Program-made: the position numbers and the translations under genes
The notes under the pieces: generated by a model
Database searches by the model: none
Told to the model about the DNA's origin: nothing
Seen by the model: only the letters and a program-made list of their open reading frames with translations
Shown here: piece by piece, positions 48,510-58,542 of the stretch
Layout of the letters: each line of letters starts with the position of its first letter
Position numbering within the stretch: the first letter of the stretch is position 1
Source of the DNA: Pampus argenteus
Taxonomy: Eukaryota; Chordata; Actinopteri; Scombriformes; Stromateidae
Reading direction: 5' to 3'
Assembly: GCA_036937835.1 (NCBI GenBank)
Contig: CM072870.1
Location: forward strand, 19,434,001-19,498,000
Length of the DNA stretch: 64,000 bases

Positions 48510-51043
48510 ATGGACTTGAGTCACTTCAATTTATTCGATCATAACAGACTTCCCTCAAAAGTATGTCTGCATCTCCCGACCTTTTATACCACTTCAATTT
48601 ACTGACACGGATCCAAAATAAAATACCTTCAGTACAGTCATTCAAAACAACTAAATTGATTATTGAAAGGGTGAAGCCTTGTTTATGGGACGTAAAGACA
48701 GCTATCCTTTGTAAATACCCTATCTTCATTTATAGCTGCTGTTTATAACTCAGGTGATAAGTTGCGAACACGCAGAGAAAAACACCGGCGGCGGCACTGT
48801 GATCCAGAACACTCCGCCATATTCTTGATAAACTGTCTCGTTAAAAGATGAATGAGTTTGTCGCAGTGCTTAATAAAAGAGACGATAGCAGGTAAGAGAG
48901 GAAAAGTTTACAGCGGCCAGTTGATTAGCCGACCCACTAGCTTGTCAATGTCAAGGACACGCTGCTGTAGTCACAAAACCACCATAGATTCTGAGGTTTG
49001 TTTTTCAATCCCTGTTGGAAACAAGCAAGGTTGGAGGTCAAATCTACAACAGACCACTTCCTGCTTCCACTATTTTCCCAGTTTTGAAAGTTCAATATTA
49101 GCACATAACCACTAGCTGCCTTAACTGTGTACATTAGCACTGAGTGTATTTGTACTTCCACCATTAGTCAGAGTCATCCACACCACTGGCTAACGGGAAA
49201 CACTGCTTGATTAACATCAACCTGATAAAAATGACCTTGAGTTTTGCCGGGTGGGAGAACAGCTTCTTTGATTTGGTATTGTGACCCGTGCAAGTTCGTT
49301 TAAGTTCCTCCGACACAAAGTAAATTACACAAATGTTCTCAACTCACAAGGGATGAGTGTATTGGTTTTTTAACAGGTTAGCCTAACGAAAGATGTTGAA
49401 GGAGCGTTCACATTAAAAGAAGCTTTTTTTTTTTTCAGGAAAGGGTTGAAAGTGCTGATCAATCACTTCCACTGAGTAAAGGGGTCATCTGTTTCCTTTC
49501 ATCCATTTTTTACCCCTAAGAGGAACCACTAAAGAATGAGGAAGAAAGAAAGACAAGGGGGTAGAAAAAAAAAAGGAAAGGAGAGGTGGAAGAGGTGGAG
49601 GCATAGAAAATGCTAATCCTGCAGGCGCTTTTTTTTCCCCCCTCTTCCCCATTCCCCTGTGTCTTATCCTCTCATGCAGAACATAGAGCTTAAGGAACTG
49701 ATTAAAATGTATGCTGAAATTGGAAAGTGTGGAGCATGAAGGAAATTTGAAAGAATATTGGGGGTGAAAAATGTGCAGCAAATGAGTGGAGATCCAAAAA
49801 AAATAAATAAATAAAAAAAGCTCATTGATTAATATTAATAGGGACATCCTTACTGTAACTCTGGTGGGGTATTAATGAGAGAGAGCAGCTTCCATATTAA
49901 GAATGAAAGGAGAGGTAGAAGCAAACACAGAGAGGGAGAGACACAGCAGTGGAGCTGGAGGAGATACTGTACGTTGGAGCAGCTAAGCAGAGAGAAGAAT
50001 CACAACAAAAAGATGATGAGAAAAGACTAGTGAGTAAAATCGTGGGAGAGAATCAAAAAAAGGGGAGTGGACCAGGGGACAGGCAACGTGAGAAGAGGAG
50101 AGAAGATTTATCTCTTGTGGTTTCCAGTGAAGCTTGATTAGAGAACATTTTATCAGGGCCCAGTCGCCAGTCGCTTTAACCTTGAGCTGCCTGCAACAAA
50201 CAGATGAGTTTTTAACCACATACACCATGCTTTAGATTTACTACACCATTTTTGTTCTCATATATGGTCATACACGCTGTCCTTCTAAAATGACCACACA
50301 TCCAAATATCCAGGGATAGTAAAAAACAGCCAGGAAGCTGCCTGTTTAAAGGATCCACCTCTCTTCCTGCTCATCCTGAACAAAAGGTCTTCTCAGCTTC
50401 AGCTCTCTCTCTGCTATAAGATTAATAAGCTTTCTGAACCCGGGCAGCAAGGGTGACGTGCAAAATGTACACAACCTATACATAGACAGGCAAGTCGCAA
50501 TCAACCCTGCTCGTCAATAACCTTGCCAGCTCCCCGTCTCTCTTTGATTCCACCGTCTCCATTTGACCTATGCAACCTAAGCCTAATTTTACGCCCCCAT
50601 ACCCCTCAACACACACACACACACTTTTCCATTTATCCACCCCTCTCCTCCTACTGTCACCTGCACTACATTTTAGATGAGACCTTGCTGTTTAAATTCA
50701 CCTTGCTCTCAACCTCTGTGAACCCGTCATGTTTTCCATCAGACGTGAAACCTTCATAGGGCCTCCCAGCTCTCATAAACAGACAGTCGCCCCATTGCAT
50801 TTCCATTTATTTAGCAGCCAGCTGCCAGGCAAAACTGAGGTCAGAGGAGTGAACAGCCGCCTTCTGACAGTGTCATCTAGTGCGTATTATTCCACCTTGT
50901 AGCCACTGGATTAATGTGTCAAAGAATACACAACAAATAAATGGTTCATAATAATATGTCATCTGGGCAATCTAGGCTGTAATTTGTAACAAAACTATTC
51001 AGATTAAACTTTGCAGCAATCTGTTTGTCCATAACAGTCATGT

Positions 51044-51106
51044 GCCCTTCAGCAAGACTTTGACCCCTTACTAGTCACTTATTGGAAGTCACTCTGCATA
51101 GATGCA
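51044..51106 (+). repeat. SINE fragment
   Basis: The sequence GCCCTTCAGCAAGACTTTGA followed by GGAAGTCACTCTGCATAGA resembles the widespread fish SINE body (CCTTGAGCAAGACACTTGACCCC ... AAGTCGCTCTGGATAAGAG). It is a short degraded copy in ephb3 intron 3. Confidence 0.5.
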
Positions 51107-51264
51107 TCTATGTAATCTATGGAAAATCCCCCAATCTCACCATCATCTCACAGAAAGGTAAGATTGTGACATATTAACCACATTGTATGTCTGACTAAAA
51201 TCTGGATTAATCCTACATCACAAACATTTCGTAACACTAAACTGTCTGTTATGAAAACACTAAC

Positions 51265-51937
51265 CTTGACATTGAGTATCTTTCATGGCTGGTTCAAAAC
51301 CAGCCGAGCAGGTGCAGGCACCCACGGGGACCATCCACTCCCCATCTCCGTTGCAATAAAGCTTCAGTGGCACAGATACCTCCAGGGCGTTGGGGACACA
51401 AGTTCCTGGTGCAATGACCAAGGATGTCGCCTCAGCTCCGGTTGCTGTTTCTGGGAAAACTGCAAAATTGGCAATAGTGGTGGAGCACTTCTTGTAAAAC
51501 ACCCTCACAGAGATGAGTGACATGCAAGCGCCAAGATCCTGGAAGGCCAAATAGAACCCGGCTTTGGAGAGCGGCCCGAAACTTCGCACTTTTGTGTTTA
51601 CCCGTCCAGATTCGAGCATGGAAAAGCTCTCATCTGGGGCAATAGTGTCCACCTTCACATAAGGGTTCTCCATCCAGAAAGGGCTGGTGGCTGTAGCCGA
51701 GTCTGAGTCAGATTCATAGTAGAACAGGTTGAAGGTCTCTTTGCAGGAACCTGGGATGTTAGGAATGCTGTTGCAATCGCGTACTGTGAATTTCATCTCC
51801 ACATATACGCGAAGCACATCCTTCCGTGGAATAAAGTCACTGCGTAACCAGTTATTCTGGTTGAGCTCGCGTACATTACAGACTTGGTACGTCCGGATAG
51901 GATTCATTGCGTCATCGTAGCCACTCACTTCTTCCCA
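51265..51937 (-). CDS. ephb3: ephb3 exon 3: ephrin-binding domain and start of Cys-rich region
   Basis: This is the largest exon, 673 nt, from a ttgtag acceptor to a gttagt donor, phase 0 in and 1 out, encoding residues 23-246. It starts WEEVSGYDDAMNPIRTYQVC and covers the rest of the globular ephrin-B binding jelly-roll, to about residue 185. Conserved family segments visible include VRDCNSIPNIPGSCKETF, NLFYYES, SPFWMENPYVKVDTIAPDES, VNTKVRSFGPLSKAGFYLAF and GACMSLISVRVFYKKC. The last part (from the Cys near residue 202, through LYCNGDGEWMVPVGACTC) begins the sushi/EGF-like Cys-rich module that helps receptor clustering. The cysteine pattern looks intact. Confidence 0.97.
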
Positions 51938-52703
51938 CTACAAAGAAAGAAGAAGAGAAACATAAACACATTAGAGACTGTTACATGTATAATCTTGGTA
52001 CAACTTGCATTAAAAACCTCAAGAGTTGAGTCTCATTACATGATAAAGCATGAATAAAGGTACCAGGGCAGATGTTGGCATTTTTCAGTATATTCTCTTG
52101 CTTTTGCCCTGCTACACCTTTTTATTTCAGGTTAGTGTAGGAAAAAAAAAAGAAGCCTTGGACAAGGACTGCAAATTCATCACAATTACGGCAACCTGTC
52201 ACCTCCTCACCACACAGCCACCACAGCATGTTTACCTCATATCTGTTTGGAAGTAACAGCCACATTGCTTCACAACCAATTACGCTTCAATTACCGAGCA
52301 ATGATCACAATGTCCTCTAACAAAGGCGGGGAAAGCGGCGCCGGTTAACCTTCATGCTTTTCTGTTTTTACTCTCATCTCCATTTTTCAATGTTACTACA
52401 GTACCCAGGGGATAAATTACTAAAGGCTAAAATTGGATAAAAAAATTTCTAAACTTTGATTACCAGCTTCATTAAATGAATGCAAACCAGAGTGTGAAAG
52501 CTTGGGTGTGAGACGCTGTTATCTAACACATTTCTCAATCTCAAATGAGGACGTGACGATTAAATCGTCTCACTTTAAACAGGGATTCTTGCTTGTTTAG
52601 TGTGTCTGTTTGCATGTGTGTGTTGAGGGATCTGCTCCCCTTTCTGATCAGACAGAGTGCATTTATTATTTTATTTTTTTTTCAAACTAAGCCAAGGCCT
52701 TGC

Positions 52704-52996
52704 AAGTTTATTTGCATAACACATTTCAAACACAAGGGCGATTCAAAGTGTTTTACATAAGGCATGGGAGTCCATTAAAACATTTAAAAGACAATGAAGA
52801 GAAAATTTATATACCGTAATCAAATAAATCTAGACAAAGGATTAAAAGTTAGAGTGCATTTTTACCTAAAACTCATCAGAAGTCATGAACATCGCTCACT
52901 GTATACTTTCATTGGACTTGCTATCTAAATCCAAGAGATTGAACCTGTGACCTTCTGACTACAGGCTGGTCTGTTTAATCACTCAGCCCCCATACC
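52704..52996. repeat. Composite dispersed repeat: LINE-like tail plus tRNA-like SINE head
   Basis: On the plus strand 52704-52870 reads AGTTTATTTGCATAACACAT, TTCAAAGTGTTTTACATAAG, ATTAAAACATTTAAAAGAC, a common fish repeat pattern. On the minus strand 52993-52925 reads GGGGCTGAGTGATTAAACAG and AGGTCACAGGTTCAATCTC, which look like tRNA-derived box A and box B (GGTTCAATC). The two pieces adjoin in ephb3 intron 2. Confidence 0.5.
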
Positions 52997-55900
52997 ATCC
53001 GACAAGTTTAAAATACTTAAGTCTTAAATGCCAAGATTCATCTATTACAAAAATGAATGTCTATGGTTGTACTCTTGGGACAGAAGTTTGCCGCAGAACA
53101 TTGGAAGCTCTGGAAAGGCACCAATTTGTTCTCCAGAGCCTGTTGTTACCATCTGAGCTCTGAGCATCTTAATTAAGCCTGTTATATGGATGTGATGGAG
53201 ACAAGGCTATTCATCCTAGACCCTGGAGGCCATGAGGTAGAGAGGGAGAATGGGCGTAGCTTGGCCGTGGCATTAAACGATGGCCCGACAAGAAGCAAGG
53301 AGAAGGAAGAAGCGGCCAGAGGGAATCGATAATCACCAGCCTGGGTCAATGGGATGGCTAAAAGCATGAAGTGTCAATGGATATTTAGTTCAGTGTAATA
53401 AATCACCCACTGCGAAAGAGCAATACAGCCAAGTGTTTGTGGATGTGTGTCTGCGAGTATGTGTGTGTCTGAATATATGTTTGTCTAAGTGTGTTTGTGT
53501 GAGTCTGTCTGCCTGAGTCTGTGTGTTTGTACAAATTTATGTGTGTGTGTGTGTGTGTGTTTAGCAAGGGGTCACACCCGCGAGACGCACGCCGGCGGCC
53601 AAGCACTTTCAGCGCCTGCTTACCGAGCTTGAATTAATTAAAAAGGTCATGTGAAAAAAAAAAAACGGTCGAGTTTCTTGCCATCGATCTCAAACGAGAT
53701 GAATCGTTCTGCGAGATTTGCGACCCGCTTCATTCTCATGTTGTTCTTTCCAGATCTAAGTTTTAAATTTGTACTTTCAGATGACAATGAACAATGCAAC
53801 CAATGACGCACTACTTGAAAGGTCCAAAGCTCCACTGGAAGAAACATATTTCACAATATTTTTTGGCAAGGCTATGTTAGAAACACACCGGGGATACAAA
53901 TTGACTTATATCTCAGAGCCTGCAGCGTGACAGCTTTAAGACGTTTCTATAAAAATGTTGATGCGTTTTTTCCACCGAGACACCTGTTAACACTATGCTA
54001 ACTCGAATCAGTTCAGACTAAACATAGCAGCTTTCCTCTGTGTTTCAGGAAACGCATAAATGATTTTTGGGCGGACCATCGCCTTTTTTAAAATATCAGT
54101 AACCTTGATGACCACTTAGATAAACTAGTATTATTAGCTTAAACCATTTGCTTAAATGCTGTAGCGTGAATTTACTTAGTAATTAGTTTGTTGTTAGTGC
54201 AAATAAGTGCTCCAAGGCTAATTTTGGGGATATTTTACCTTGTTCATTGCATGTTTTGGCTTGCTGGGAGTTTGTGCTGCAGAAAATGATATACTAGCGA
54301 TACCTTTCAGTATCGTGTTAATATTGTCCTTCAGTATCATTCCAGCTCTCAGGAGAGCCCTGCTATGAAGCGGAATTCCCCATTCATCTACCATCTGTTT
54401 TGGAGAATAAATGATACAATACATGGACAAACACACACACACACAAAGACACACACACACATACACAATACTTTGGAACATACACGGACACGGACATGCA
54501 TGATGCACAGATGCTACAGGCAACGCAGACAAGGGGCGGATTGTGAACAATTATAAATCCATATAACAACATGAAAACATGTACACACGCAACTTGGCGT
54601 GAGCAGACACTGGTGTGCACATGTAATAATTATGGTGCAATGTGCAATTGACTCCCACATGAATGGCTTTGGCATCTAGCGTTTACACCGAGCACGGTGG
54701 CATTAATAGTAACACCTTTATGCGTGTTGTCTCTGATTCACTGTCACAAATGTTTGTGTATTATTTATTTTTATTTTTTGTCTCTGTCTATGTGTTGTGC
54801 AACGCTGTGAAACAAGACAAATATGCTGTGACTCAGATTTAACTGGACAGCATCCCTGGGTGAGTGTAGTGGGTCTATTACTAAGATTTCTTTTTTTCTT
54901 AGAAATTGATTTTTGTTTTCTCTTACATATGGACATTTCTCAGGATTTTACTTAATCTCAGTCTCCCCAATGTCCTCCTACTTTCTTGTTGTTGCTTTGT
55001 TTGTCCTCTCAGTCACTGCATCAACCACTTAACCACTCGTCACCCATAACAAAAACAGGCTGCGACGTTCCCAGCGCAAGACCGCAAATGTATACAAAAA
55101 AAAAAACATAAAACACACTGGGCATTAAGACACAAGCAAGACAAACGTGAGTTGTTTTTTTTTTTCTTTGTGTATGAGAAAAATAAACAGAGGAGAAATA
55201 TAAAGAGGGAAACATAACTCAGAGAGATGCACCGTCTGTGGCGCATTATGCTACAAAACAAAAAACAAAAAAAAGAATGGGAGAAATTTATCTTTCGTCT
55301 TTCAGTTGATAATGTGGGAAATCTGGACTGCAGAAGGCTCTCCACTGTATGTATCTCCTGAAAGGGAGCATCTGTCACCAGTTTGGTTGGAAAAGAAATG
55401 GGGAGGGTTTTTTTTTTTTAGGTTCCTATAGCGTTTTGCATAGAACCGGTGGGAGCATTGCTGGCACATTGTAGCTTGATGAGGGGGAGGGTTTCAGAGA
55501 GATGGAAAAGGAAGATGGACTGATGGGAGGAGGGAAGAGGGAAGGCTAAGGAGGGCATGAAAGGCTGTGATGTGGTTTTGCCCTACTGATTGTTGCAGCT
55601 GAGGTGGCCAGTGTGTCTGGCTTCATTAGTGCTTAGTTACTTGGAAGTAAAAGAAGGGGAGTATAAGGAGGGTGAGTGACTTCGAACAGCTGGGGTGGAA
55701 TCTTCCTGTCAGTGTGCTGGGGGTAAAAAACAAAATATAAAAAAAAAAAAAACGGGGGCCCACCTTTCAAAACACAAGGGCCAAGTCAGAGGGCCCCACA
55801 AAAGGGATGGGAGTAGTGCTGGCAGTCTTTGAAGTATAGCTGAGGAGGGGTCAGGACTCTTTTTACTCCTCTTTAGCCCATTGTGGAGACCACATGGGAA

Positions 55901-56261
55901 AGCAAGAGGAGCCTGTCACTGGTACTTTGTGTGTGGTAGATTTGGAAGCCTAGACATCCAACAGGTCAACGGCAAAAAATATTTAAGTGTTCAGAGGTTA
56001 GCTAACGAGGAAACCGACGTTTGACTTACTGACTTTTTTTTTTTTTACATTTTAAGCGCACTGAAGCAAGAGGAAGGGAACATCTGTGACTGGGCGGGTG
56101 ACTCAAATTGGATTGCAGTGTATCTTTTTGTGCTAGTTAAAAAATCCTGTTGAATGCTAAAACATATCCTGTTGAGTCATTTGCTGATAAAGCCGTACAG
56201 GATTCTTTAACTTCAAAGCTTCAAAGAGGCATGCAGACAAACTGTACGCATAGGCACAACT

Positions 56262-56263
<2 letters not shown>

Positions 56264-56300
<37 letters not shown>
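56264..56300. repeat. (CA)n microsatellite, 3' side of ephb3 exon 2
   Basis: Thirty-seven bases of CA, read as (UG)n in the ephb3 transcript, 136 bp past the exon 2 donor. Confidence 0.95.
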
Positions 56301-56305
<5 letters not shown>

Positions 56306-56435
56306 ACACATACATACAACAACTATGTTGGGTGCATAATTCTTTCTTCTTTTTTCACCATCTGTGTTTCCGTTATTTATTTAATCGGTTTTACTCCATA
56401 AACACACATTCAGACACTCTGGCCAGTAAACTCAC

Positions 56436-56500
56436 CCCTGTCTCAGGATGTGCAGTCCAGGCTAATTCTGTCGTGGCCCACTTCGTGTCCATCAGCGTCT
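56436..56500 (-). CDS. ephb3: ephb3 exon 2: start of ephrin-binding domain
   Basis: This 65-nt exon follows an acag acceptor and ends at a gtgagt donor. It enters with two bases of a split codon (a G is expected from exon 1) and leaves in phase 0. It encodes residues 1-22, reading ETLMDTKWATTELAWTAHPE followed by Thr-Gly. This is the mature N-terminus of EphB receptors and the first strand of the ligand-binding domain. The exon is not a multiple of three, so skipping it would break the frame. Long complementary microsatellites lie on both sides, (CA)n at 56264 and (GT)n at 56723. The exon is too short to appear as an open frame of its own and was found by the family motif. Confidence 0.93.
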
Positions 56501-56719
56501 CTGTAAAACAGAATCAGAAGAAAAAACCAACCAGGTCAGACAAAGAGGACGAGACAGAGAGAGGAGCTCAATTTCTCTTTTCAGTGGGTTTTACAACAAT
56601 GTCATAAAACGTGTAAAAATGATTCATGGAGGAGATAAGACTCTCCAGTAACTGGGTGAATAAATGAATGACAGAAAGCGCGGGCTTAGAGCAATAATAG
56701 ATTCAATTAGACAAAGAAG

Positions 56720-56722
<3 letters not shown>

Positions 56723-56791
<69 letters not shown>
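56723..56791. repeat. (GT)n microsatellite, 5' side of ephb3 exon 2
   Basis: Sixty-nine bases of pure TG, read as (CA)n in the ephb3 transcript, 223 bp before the exon 2 acceptor. It is complementary to the array at 56264. Confidence 0.97.
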
Positions 56792-56792
<1 letters not shown>

Positions 56793-56982
56793 CGTGCGGG
56801 TGTGACAGAAAGACAGTGGGACAGTGAAACTAAGATCTAGGTGGGTGATCAGTGAAGCATTGTGTGACATTTTATTGCAGATTCTTGTCTGGCTAATTAG
56901 TCTCAATTAGATGTTTGCTATTATACGAGGAAAAGGGAAAAAAATGGCGGGTCTCACTAAGAAACTGTTCCACTTCAGACAG

Positions 56983-56983
<1 letters not shown>

Positions 56984-57015
<32 letters not shown>
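56984..57015. repeat. (CA)n microsatellite in ephb3 intron 1
   Basis: Thirty-two bases of CA, in inverted orientation to the (GT)n array 190 bp away. Confidence 0.95.
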
Positions 57016-57018
<3 letters not shown>

Positions 57019-58485
57019 ATAGCACACACATATAGTGAGTAACAGGTTGTAAAATCCTTAAGATATATAACCCAACAGAAGGCTCGAATAGAGAGGCAGG
57101 GTAATAAAAGTTAGGTGTCACAAAAGAGGGGCTCTTGACTGGAACAGAGGTCAATACGCTTCACTTGAACACATACACACGTTTACGCTCGATTCTTTAC
57201 ACACAGGCGAACGCACAAAATGGTGGAGAGCGATTTCTCCTGCAAAATCCTTTTCTCTTCTCTCCACTTTCCACTCTCTTGTTTCTACTGGCAAAAGGCG
57301 CCGGATTTGTGAGAGCAGGGAAGGAAGACTATAAATGTCGAGTCTTTAACTACCTGGCGCTCAAGGCGCAGTAAGCTGCCACCCTTATTATTTCAACCGC
57401 TGTGCTGTTCTACAAGATAGTAAACGATGATGAAACGGCACTGCTCAAAAAGTGAGCTGTGCACTGTCCCGGGTCATGGAAGTTTTTCCTGCCTCTCCCT
57501 CTGCGTTTTTTTTCCTATACTCGGTTTCAGTGGATAAACCTGAGGAAGTCTCTCAGCTCACCTTGCTGCTCTACCACCATCTCTGAGTTTTTCCTCTCCT
57601 CCTCTTTCATCTTTACTTGATGGGTAAGCTGACAGGAAACGGGACTTGGTAGCAAAGTGAAAAAAGTATAACCCCCCCAGGATTTCACCATCCCTTCTCC
57701 AAATACCTGCTGCTTCCGCTGCTGCATTCAGGCGCACCAGTGGAACGCTAATACCCTCAAACATAAAAAATCCCATGTGAATTATGTCTCGCTCCGTCGA
57801 GATGGTATGTACCTACAGCTGGAAATTCCCACTGAATTGCACCCCGACGCTTTGAGTTACAGTGTCTCTTACATGAGTATGTGCCTATTACACTTGTGAG
57901 AAACTATAACTTAACAAAGGTTACAGACAAAAGGGTGGTATCATCCTGTGCAAGAAAAAAAACAAAAAAAAACGCATGCAATCAGATTTCAAATGTAGAT
58001 CTGGCTTGTTCCCCTAAGGTGAACTGATCTGGATCTGTGAGCCAGTAAAGACTGTGAGAACTGGCTCTCTAGAAGTGGCTGTGGGAGCTGAAGAGAACAC
58101 CATAAACTACACACAGGGTCATATGTGGTTCACAAACTTTGTTACAAAACATCCTCTCCCTCTCTCTCTCTCCCCTGTCAGTCTTCAATATTATCTGGAC
58201 TGAAATGCTTTAAACCCAGTCATGAATGGCGTCTGCTTCTGTCGAGAGCTCTCTTTGTAACCAGATACAATGAGATTACATTTGTCACTTGAGCAAATAA
58301 GGGCCTACTAGTGTTTTCATTTCAGAAACAGTGTCAGTGCATATTAGCTGCGGGACTTCCCCTGACTCGTACCGTGACATTGTGTGATTTGGGACCTGTT
58401 ACCAATAACTACACAGGTAGGTAAGCCGGTGCGGTGGAAATGATACATCTCCGCTGCCTGGTGTTTATTATTATTATGACTGGTC

Positions 58486-58486
<1 letters not shown>

Positions 58487-58539
<53 letters not shown>
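58487..58539. repeat. (GT)n microsatellite in ephb3 intron 1
   Basis: Fifty-three bases of GT, with a (CA)n run at 58700-58719 in inverted orientation 160 bp away. Confidence 0.95.

Positions 58540-58542
<3 letters not shown>

Larger units (their letters stand above)
47697..51264 (-). other. ephb3: ephb3 intron 3
   Basis: This 3.6-kb intron contains a dispersed repeat with attached (CA)n (48236-48509), a SINE fragment (51044-51106) and purine-rich runs at 49540-49600 and 49900-50110. The 48770-49440 block has higher complexity and could be an old transposon insertion, but I could not name it. The block 50760-50930 is non-repetitive and may be conserved. Confidence 0.8.
51938..56435 (-). other. 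ephb3: ephb3 intron 2
   Basis: This is a 4.5-kb intron between exons 2 and 3, with no coding potential seen. It holds a composite dispersed repeat at 52704-52996, (GT)n near 53535-53560, CA runs near 54429-54460, a poly-T/poly-A mix around 55050-55430, and a long (CA)n at 56264-56300 close to exon 2. The stretch 53100-53350 is non-repetitive and motif-like but has no clear signature. Confidence 0.8.
30772..56500 (-). other. ephb3: ephb3 gene body, exons 2-16 (exon 1 outside window)
   Basis: This is the span of an Eph-family receptor tyrosine kinase transcribed right to left. Fifteen coding exons joined at GT-AG sites give 960 codons plus a stop with no phase conflict, close to the full-length EPHB3 family once a signal peptide is added. 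EphB3 is a single-pass receptor for membrane-bound ephrin-B ligands; contact triggers receptor clustering, tyrosine phosphorylation and cell repulsion or boundary formation. EphB3 is preferred over EphB1, B2 and B4 because the SAM segment reads VGDWLDAIKM and AGFASFELVAQMTAE, the last exon reads QDMRLQMNQTLPVQV, and the juxtamembrane exon reads SESEYTEKLQQY. All catalytic residues are present, so the kinase should be active. The a or b paralogue was not resolved. Confidence 0.95.

Noticed and set aside
57527..57776. Minus-strand frames near a gtgagc donor as possible exon 1
   Set aside because: The encoded peptide ends in a Glu/Gln-rich stretch with no hydrophobic signal sequence and does not lead into the EphB N-terminus.
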